Source: Carposina sasakii
Taxonomy: Eukaryota > Arthropoda > Insecta > Lepidoptera > Carposinidae
Direction of reading: 5' to 3'
Assembly (NCBI GenBank): GCA_014607495.2
Contig: CP053155.1
Location: forward strand, 13,206,001 to 13,270,000
Length of the DNA: 64,000 nt
Positions 57,667-64,000 of the stretch are shown here, piece after piece. The position numbers and the translations under genes were made by a program. Every line of letters starts with the position of its first letter. Positions within the stretch are counted from its first letter, which is position 1. Under the pieces are notes generated by a model that saw only the letters and a list, made by a program, of their open reading frames with translations, was not told the origin of the DNA and did not search any database.

Positions 57667-58686
57667 TACAGGTAGACGAATACTTTTACTCTGAGGTATA
57701 AAGTGATATTACGTATGGTAAAGTCTGAGATTAAGTTCGGAGTAAGGTGATGGATTTTTATTAGCAAATCAGCAAATTCGCTACCTAAATACAGTGGTCG
57801 TTTTTTGTGTAACCCTCTATAGGGCACATTAAACCTCCCGAAGTGATTTAATGACCTATGTATTTATCTAAAGTAGAGTCATAAAAGTAAAGATAACCCT
57901 GATCGTAAGCTAAAATAATACAATAATTATTCTTCATTTAATTACCCTACCTACACCTATCATAATAACAAAATGATATGATTTCTTGCATCATTCGCTA
58001 ACGAGGTGATTTGTCCAGTTTTTGCGGGTATCGTGTCCGTTCTGATTGTTTTTCTAAGAACTAAAGTACAGATTAATGCAAGCAGCTCTACAAATGGTAA
58101 GACAAGGCGAGATATCGAGGATTTTGAATCATAAAGTATTTTTTACTGGTTTTTCTTAGTAATATTGTTTTATAGATAGTATCTTGATCTAGGTATCTAT
58201 ACATATAAAATACTTGGACCTGAACCGCTGATCGACCTAGGCTGAAACTTGGAGGCTGTGCTCTTTGAGAATATTCAGATTTTAGAAAAGATGTATCCAG
58301 ATGCAGTTCTATGAGAGTAAGGTTACAAGCGGTAATCTAAACGTTAGTTGAGTCAATTGTCTTAATTATCTAAAAAATTGTAAATCAAAATGAAACCTTT
58401 CTCAAAAATGTGTTTACCAAATTTGCAAGACTTATAAAATCACCGTGGTTAATTCACTTTTCTCATAAATCATGTTGTTGTTTATTACCTACATGGTCCC
58501 TACACTTTTATTGCTCACATTTTCTCATGCGATAGACAATGCAATCAGAACTACATATAATGAAGCCTGCCGGCTCCACGCGTCCTGCGCCCGCGCAGGG
58601 TCGTTAAATGTTTGACAGGTTGACAGCTTTATAATGTTGACCTTTAAATTCAATATGAGATTCGCGACCAAGTCATTTATTTAAAA
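57667..58686. other. no gene seen
   Basis: Unique DNA. A 25-nt stretch at about 58073-58097 lies between a CAG and a GTAAGA but is too short to support as an exon. Confidence 0.4.
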
Positions 58687-59544
58687 CTAGTGGACGCCCG
58701 CGACTCCATCCGCGTGGATTGCAGAAAAAACAAAATGTCGAAATTATCCGGAATGAAAACATTTTCCCGGGATAAAAAGTGACAATATAATCCTGAAAAC
58801 TGTATCGAAATCGGTTCAGCCGTTTCTGAGATTAGCTTGCACAAACATCTATCCTTTACAATTTTATTATATGTATATGTCGTGCCCATATCGTAGAATT
58901 GATCATTTCATGAAATGGTCGAGCATTTTATGAAATGGTCGCATTTCATGAAAAGTTCAACTGTCTATTGGCCACATCATGATATGGTTTGGGCAGATCG
59001 ATGATAAAAATCGTTTCTCGATATGGGCAACTAAACGCCCGATCATTTCATGAAGTGGTCAAGATTATTGATCATATCGTAAAATAGTTACATGAATCAC
59101 CGGTAGAGGCGCTGCGCGCGTTTTATTTATGTGTGAAGATGGCGGATTTTTCTTTTTAGGTTATAAAACAAATTAAAGAGAGTAGGGTGACTATGCAGAA
59201 GAAGTTCACGGATAGTGTGTTATATTGTATAATGTATATTAGACTTAATGGTGGTTTATAATAATATTGTTAAACAAAAACCTTAGATTACGATAGGTTA
59301 GGTTAGGTTAGACTATGACAAATGACGCACGAGCCGAGCGAGCGGAGCGAGCGTGCCCAGGCAGCGTCCGGCGATGTGCCAGATGCGAATCGCTTTTGTA
59401 AAGTCTTTTATGTTTTTAAATATTATATTGTGAAAATATCACATAAATAATAGTCAAAAAAAATCATACCATCATACCTTATGGTATACTTATATATGGT
59501 GTACGGTATATATTATTTATATAAGCTCTTACCACATTCGGATT

Positions 59545-59696
59545 TTATGGACACCCTGTTAAGAGCCAGCAGTCAAATAAAAGTCCCACGGTTGCTCCGC
59601 CCACATACCCCGCCACCCGCAATGCAAGGATACGCGTTAAGATCTGCGTAGTGTTAAAATTCGAAATTCGCGCGCTTTCGAGCAGGCGGGTCAACG
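59545..59696 (-). CDS. putative last exon of the cargo gene
   Basis: On the minus strand a strong acceptor (TTCTCTGCGTTTGACCTAG) precedes codons for ALTRLLESARISNFNTTQIL and then RILALRVAGYVGGATVGLLF, ending DCWLLTGCP-stop. The first base of A comes from the previous exon. It shows one hydrophobic stretch (VAGYVGGATVGLLF). The last 18 bases lie in the TTAA and D sequence, so the stop comes from the flanking element. No family is recognised. Confidence 0.35.
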
Positions 59697-59949
59697 CTAG
59701 GTCAAACGCAGAGAACATAAAAACCCATAGAGTTGTTATTATAATTGATTTCAATGTTATGTTTATTTTATTTTTGTTTGCAAAATACAATTAAATTAAA
59801 ATAATTAATTTATTAATAAGTAATATAGGTATGTTAAAAAATCATTCATACAATAGAACACATTACCTGCATCATAGTTATATTTATGTATGAAATTCAT
59901 CCAATGCAACAAGTATTAGGAAGTTTGAATAAAACGGATTAATGGTACT

Positions 59950-60126
59950 AGAGTGGATACCACGTATCGGCAAGCGCAGCGTGGGAAGGCCACCCGCGAG
60001 GTGGACGGATGACCTGGTCAAGGTTGCGGGCGTCGGTTGGATGCAGGCTGCTTCCGACCGGTCGGAGTGGAGGTTGTTGGGGGAGGCCTATGTCCAACAG
60101 TGGACTTCTCAGGGCTGTAAATGATG
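59950..60126 (+). mobile_element. RTE-1 3' end with 9-bp TSD
   Basis: The intact frame around RIGKRSVGRPPARWTDDLVK, VAGVGWMQAASDRSEWRLLG and EAYVQQWTSQGCK-stop is the C-terminus of an RTE-like reverse transcriptase ORF. TSD AATGGTACT lies at 59941-59949 and 60127-60135. It is 5'-truncated just before the EW codons. It lies in the predicted intron between cargo exons. Confidence 0.85.
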
Positions 60127-60689
60127 AATGGTACTCGTAGATATCAAAGATTTATTTTATATATCACAAAAAATAGTATCCGATACATATGTGAAATGGG
60201 ACCAATTTACTCATGTAGATCGCTTTTAAAAAGGCTTTTAGGTGAGTCAATATGTTAAAATGTTAGTAGTAACTTAACAAATTTAATATTAAGATGATTA
60301 TGTAAAAAATGCCGTTTCATTTAGGTAAATTGCTGTATGTTAAATATAAATAGTAGGTGTTTTTTAAAAATAAAGGGTTAACAGGTATGTATAATGTGCA
60401 TTCGCAATATTAGCTGTGCATAAATAAAAAAAACTTTATTTAAAGATAAATAGCGGTATGCGTATGCCACAAATATAAATTGCAGTTTGATAAGCAATAT
60501 TCTCATTTGAGGATTTTGCTGTGCAGTCAGTAATTTTTATATGAATTCCAATTATTTGTGACAAAAAAAAAATCATTTTATTTGATGTGCGTTTAAATAC
60601 TATACAATTAAATTAAATGATTTTTCTTACTAATCCTCTACATTCCCCAAGAAATATATATGTACTATTTACCTTATACAGTAAAATAC

Positions 60690-60742
60690 CTTCTGTTCTA
60701 TGCTCCACCTCATCAGTTACCATCAAACTGTCAATCGGAGAG
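60690..60742 (-). CDS. putative internal exon of the cargo gene
   Basis: On the minus strand ATATTTTAG precedes and GTATTT follows. The 53 nt read SPIDSLMVTDEVEHRTE in the phase left by exon 60852-60984 (the joined codon gives Asn), and leave phase 1, which fits the 59696 acceptor. The introns are 109 and 993 bp. Confidence 0.4.
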
Positions 60743-60851
60743 CTAAAATATGAAATGAGTTTAAAAATATCAAAAAAGTTTTAGTAGCCAAAAGTGAAAA
60801 CAAGTGAGCAAAAACAACAAAATTATAGCAGGTAGGTAGGTTCTCACTCAC

Positions 60852-60984
60852 TTTTCTTCAAACATTACAGGTGGTATTATTTCGGTATAAACTTTGACGG
60901 GCGACTCCAGGACTTTTTGTTCGGCACAATTGGTTTGAATTCTATAAACAAAATATTGTAGATAAGGAACTGCTGCCGAAGATG
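60852..60984 (-). CDS. putative internal exon of the cargo gene
   Basis: On the minus strand it may start after CTTACTACGTAG (60984), or at AGs 11-14 bases further in. It reads SSAAVPYLQYFVYRIQTNCA, then EQKVLESPVKVYTEIIPPVM, then FEE, and ends at a perfect donor GTGAGT (60851-60846). The composition is ordinary soluble protein with one Cys. I do not recognise the family. It is the best-looking exon in the window besides 6451. Confidence 0.45.
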
Positions 60985-61374
60985 CTACGTAGTAAGTAAA
61001 GATGGGTCGGATTAGGTAAAAATCGTACCTGTTCGACCTAATACATACTATAGTATTATCATATCTGTGTACATACCTACTAATATTTATGCAATATGGC
61101 CGTTCCATTACTGTGATCCATTACGTATTAGATAAATACGTAGAATCTTTATTCGGTGAATATTTAGTATCGGTTTTCGGTGAATGATCCATTATGTAAT
61201 AAATACCTACGTAAAAAGAATAGTTGTGGAAATAGAAAATATCGTGATAATAGCGAAATGCATTTTTTATATTAGGTTAAATTTTTAATATTTAGTTAAA
61301 TTGTTTTTAGTTTGTGTCAAATATTTTGTTTAAATAAAGGATTTTTATTTTGTAAAAAAAAAGGAAAAAAAAAG

Positions 61375-61460
61375 TCTTGTCTGTACCCGGATACGAACCA
61401 GGAATATCTGGTTTTCGACTCCGCCGATGTAACCGCTGGGCTATTATAAACTTGTTAGAA
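61375..61460 (-). mobile_element. tRNA-like SINE head (type 3)
   Basis: On the minus strand TAGCCCAGCGGTTACATCGG (A-box-like) is followed by CCTGGTTCGTATCCGGG (B-box) and a T-rich run. Only the head is recognisable. Confidence 0.55.
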
Positions 61461-61588
61461 ATGGTGAAAATTACCTTCATATTCTAATGATATTGTAGTA
61501 TTTTTGCTAAATAATAAAATTGAAACTTATAGTCTATGCCTTACGGTTGATTTCTCATAATAAGATGATATTTTATGCGATACCTAAT

Positions 61589-62039
61589 GTCGTCTTGTAT
61601 CTGAATGCTGGGCCGTAAAGAAGAAAGATAAAAATCAATTCCATGTAAGCAAGATGAGAATGTTGAGATGGATGTGTGGAGTTACAAGAATGGATAAAAT
61701 AAGAAATGTGTATATAAGAGGAAGTTTGAAAGTTGCGCCGATCACAGACAAGTTACGAAGTAACCGTCTGTCTTGGTACGGGCATGTAAAGCTATATTAT
61801 GAGTCTATGATGTAAAGCGACGGGATGAAAGGCATATTTTACAGAGAGCTTTGTGCATGAGTGTGGATGGATATAAAGAAAAGAAAGTAGACCAAAGAAA
61901 TGTTGGATGGACTGTGTGAGGGAGGATATGCGTGTACTGGGAGTGAGCCATGAGATGACGGATAATAGGGATGAATGGAATAAAAGTACATATTGTGCCG
62001 ACCCCAAATAAATGGGAACAGGGCAGGAAGATGATGATG
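61589..62039 (+). mobile_element. RTE-2 non-LTR retrotransposon, 3' end
   Basis: The ORF reads ECWAVKKKDKNQFHVSKMRM, LRWMCGVTRMDKIRNVYIRG and SLKVAPITDKLRSNRLSWYG, classical C-terminal RTE reverse transcriptase sequence. It is then broken by a stop and a frameshift before CADPK-stop. The 3' UTR AATGGGAACAGGGCAGGAAG is followed by an ATGATGATGA tail. A 7-bp repeat ACCTAAT at 61582-61588 and 62040-62046 is a plausible TSD. Confidence 0.85.
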
Positions 62040-62327
62040 ACCTAATCACGTTGTATTAGGTACCGACTAGTATTGAAAAATACCTAATCCACATACCTAT
62101 TCCAATATTTATGCCTCACCTGTAGTAGTAAGTAAGTTCCTTAGGGGTGAAAGATATTGTACCTACATATACTCGTAAATGTATATAAAATTTGTGTATG
62201 TGCTTCATGTGTAAAGCAGTGCGCTTATAGAATACTTCTCATGCTGTGTGTGTGATTTCGGAACTAATTTCTTTTGTAGACTTTTACATAGATAAACAAA
62301 GCAACTAGCGCCATCGTTCAAAGGAAT

Positions 62328-62622
62328 TCTACCAATTTATAAAGGTGAAAGTTTGTATGTTTGTGAGTGTGTATGTTTGTTACTTCATCACGCAAAATCC
62401 TGAAATGTATGGAACAGCTGATTTTTTTCACTATATCGGAGTTGGCCCCATAGTGAAAGTTGTTTCTTTTTACTTTCCTAGTTTCGTGTCAAAGGCAAAT
62501 CACTAATTTCGGAAAGACCTTATATTAGCTTAGGTACGTATCAGAATAACACATTATACTTTTTATCCCGGGTAAATATTTTATCCCGTAATTTCGACAT
62601 TTTGTTTTTTCTCCTGTCCATT
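62328..62622 (+). mobile_element. broken Helitron with family N inside
   Basis: TCTACCAATTTATAAAGGTG starts it and TTTTTATCCCGGGTAAATAT plus TTCGACATTTTG lie near its 3' side. The hairpin and CTAG are missing. 62399-62524 is a half of family N (GTATGGAACAGCTGATTTTT, TTTCGTGTCAAAGGCAAATC). Confidence 0.6.
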
Positions 62623-62683
62623 ATAAAATGCATTCTCAGCACTAAACTTTACATACTTACTAATTATGATTATAGCTACTTAC

Positions 62684-62772
62684 ACCTTTGATTCTCTCCC
62701 CTTTTTAGAAAATTCTCTCCAACGTTGAGCCATCTTCCTTTTGGAAACATATTTTTTAGTTTTATTTCCCAT
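62684..62772 (-). CDS. putative first exon of the cargo gene
   Basis: On the minus strand ATG is followed by GNKTKKYVSKRKMAQRWREF and SKKGRESK, then AAAGGTGTAAGT. The donor may be GTGTAA (phase 0) or the better GTAAGT (phase 2). Neither matches directly the phase needed by exon 60852-60984, so at least one exon between them is missing or the link is wrong. The peptide is strongly basic. No family is recognised. Confidence 0.35.
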
Positions 62773-63481
62773 TAGTCCGAACTCAATCGAGTAATACCTA
62801 CACCGCAAGATAATAAAAAATGCCACTGTCGTGGGCGAAAGCGACATAGACCCTACGTCGTCGGCGCACAGCGCGGTACTGAGCGTCAGCGGGCACGAAG
62901 TTACTATTTAACGCTTTTCTGTAAGCATTAGAGTAGAATATCGCTTGCACGCTAAACAACTGATTGAGCTCAGAAGTAAAGAGCGTAAGTCTCAAAAAGA
63001 TTTTTATTAATTGTGTGTTCAATTATGATTGTTTTTTAATTTTGGCTTTACAAAAGTTTACTATCATTATTATCTTGACATCCGAATTTATTTTAAACGC
63101 CTACCTCATGTAATAGCCGAAATAAAAGTAAAAATGACTAAAAAACATGTCGATTTCAAAAAACAAAACTATCGAGCGAAAATCATTAAATCATGTTTTT
63201 GGTTTTACATGACATAGTTAAGGGTACTAAGAATATAGTGTAATAGTCTCACATTAAACAAACATGCACCCGTTTCAGCATATTTCATCAAAAAGATGCT
63301 AAATAAGGTCTGCCTCCTCTTAATACGATTTGGCCAAACGTGGATGACAAAATCGTGAAATGTAGACGATTTAACGATCTGGTCAAATTGAATTGGCCAC
63401 TTCATGAAATGCGACCACTTCATGAAATGCTCGACCATTTCATGAAATGATCAATTTTACAATATGGCCACGACATATAGA

Positions 63482-64000
63482 TAGATAGATTGTAGATTTA
63501 ACAATAAAGTTTTTCCATGCGTAAACAAATAATACGAATAAATTGCTCTTTATTTATTTACTGAACTAAAACGGTGGATATATAAAGATAATATATTTCT
63601 GCTGTAGCTGCAGATCTGATTTCTGGAGGATGTACTTCCAATGATGATTTTATAAGAACTGTACGGGTATTATATTCGTTAGTATTAAAATTACCATTCC
63701 GATCATACGAACCTTTACATTGCCAAGGACATTTACGAGTATATAGGTATAGGTATAGGTATATAGGTATATATTTATAACTAGAAACGAGCATGTAAAG
63801 TAGAAGGAGGTATGTCATGTTACGGCTATAATGTAGTTTGTATGGCTAAACTAAGCACTTGCAATATCAAATCCACAGCACAATAAACTGACCGGGTTTA
63901 TTACACGATACTCTATTCCAAGAAGAAGAACAATAAAACTATACCAGTAGATATACTTGCATATTTCTCGTCCAATAATATTAATACTGAACTATTAATA
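63482..64000. other. no gene supported; TATAGG run
   Basis: A TATAGG/TATATAGG run is at 63739-63775. On the minus strand 63558-63720 reads SYDRNGNFNTNEYNTRTVLI, then KSSLEVHPPEIRSAATAEIY and a stop, which looks protein-like and could be a terminal exon. The acceptor (GGCAATGTAAAG) is poor, so I do not call it. Confidence 0.35.

Larger units (their letters stand above)
59563..63319. mobile_element. 3757-bp TTAA-bounded segment inside D
   Basis: TTAA stands at 59559-59562 and 63320-63323, while the intact D copy has a single TTAA. Just inside, the left end reads GAGCCAGCAGTC and the inverse right end GAGGAGGCAGAC, 8 of 12 equal. A TTAA duplication is typical of piggyBac and some Kolobok or Sola elements, but the canonical piggyBac CCC-start is absent. 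It contains minus-strand exon candidates, RTE-1 and RTE-2 ends, a SINE head and a broken Helitron. Confidence 0.6.
58878..63475 (-). mobile_element. D element, second copy, split at TTAA
   Basis: Part 58878-59562 matches the inverse of 18823-19392, and part 63320-63475 the inverse of 18671-18826. Both have the TTTCATGAAATG palindromes and TGTCG termini, with TATA on each side (58874-58877 and 63476-63479). Near the junction the two copies appear identical. Part 58878-59562 is longer than its partner, with an extra GAGCGTGCCCAGGCAGCGTC segment near 59350-59470. It is either a D element interrupted by an insertion or the long parental form. Confidence 0.8.
58687..63481 (-). mobile_element. Helitron holding nested insertions
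   Basis: The 3' part is 58687-58877 (minus strand: GTCGCGGGCGTCCACTAG before host T). The 5' terminus TCTATA is found 4.6 kb away at 63481-63476, preceded by host A. Joining the two gives TCTATACATATAATAAAA, the start of the 37431 Helitron. Everything from 58878 to 63475 is therefore inserted. Confidence 0.8.

Noticed and set aside
58073..58097. 25-nt microexon between TACAG and GTAAGA
   Set aside because: Too short and its pyrimidine tract is weak; no frame evidence.
61375..61460. functional tRNA gene
   Set aside because: Has A- and B-box-like words but no complete cloverleaf.
59563..63319. canonical piggyBac transposon
   Set aside because: TTAA flanks fit, but the ends do not start CCC and no DDD transposase frame is visible; kept only as a TTAA-bounded segment.

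Overview
The window looks like nuclear DNA of a moth or butterfly (Lepidoptera). This is an inference from the repeat content: short Helitrons whose 3' end reads GCGGGCGTCCACTAG, non-LTR (RTE-like) fragments with GATGAT tails, tRNA-derived SINEs, and many short TIR elements. There is no rRNA, no convincing functional tRNA gene, no CRISPR array and no bacterial operon structure. No complete protein gene is visible. The best coding signals are small exons with good splice sites: a 37-nt exon at 6451-6487 (+), a 43-nt exon candidate at 47588-47630 (+), a terminal-exon-like ORF at 9554-9790 (-), and a set of exon candidates on the minus strand between 59545 and 62772. Most of the window therefore reads as intron or intergenic DNA.

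Family names used below are mine. SINE-A: about 260 bp, GATGAT tail, target-site duplications (TSDs). RTE-1 and RTE-2: two non-LTR families seen only as 3' ends. MITE-B, MITE-C and MITE-Q: three families that start CAGGGTG and duplicate TA. D: about 720 bp, TIRs packed with TTTCATGAAATG palindromes. DIM: an element with two tRNA-like domains around an ORF-like segment. FB: an element with inverted arrays of a degenerate TGCCATAAT word. G, H, J, K, N, O, S: other dispersed repeats.

Layout. 1-10 kb: SINE-A, a TIR element at 3.8 kb, DIM at 5.2-5.8 kb, the microexon at 6.45 kb, then RTE-1, G, MITE-Q and MITE-B close together. 10-20 kb: SINE-A copies with clear TSDs, more MITE-B, a TIR element whose ends contain TATAAAA, and an intact D copy. 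20-30 kb: SINEs, Helitrons, a 286-bp LINE 3' end with an 11-bp TSD, and a Helitron carrying six tandem repeats of about 125 bp. 30-41 kb: mostly unique AT-rich DNA with MITE-B and Helitron copies. 41-48 kb: a Helitron interrupted by MITE-B, a hAT-like element, FB with a second hAT-like element inside, a SINE sharing its tail with RTE-2, and the second DIM. 48-58 kb: palindromic MITE-C copies, G, J and SINE-A.

The most unusual region is 58.7-63.5 kb. A Helitron contains a D element. D is in turn split at a TTAA by 3757 bp carrying exon candidates, an RTE-1 end, an RTE-2 end, a SINE head and a broken Helitron. The D copy at 18.7 kb is uninterrupted and appears identical next to the junction. 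Either a TTAA-targeting element inserted here, or 58878-63475 is the long parent element of which 18671-19392 is an internally deleted copy.
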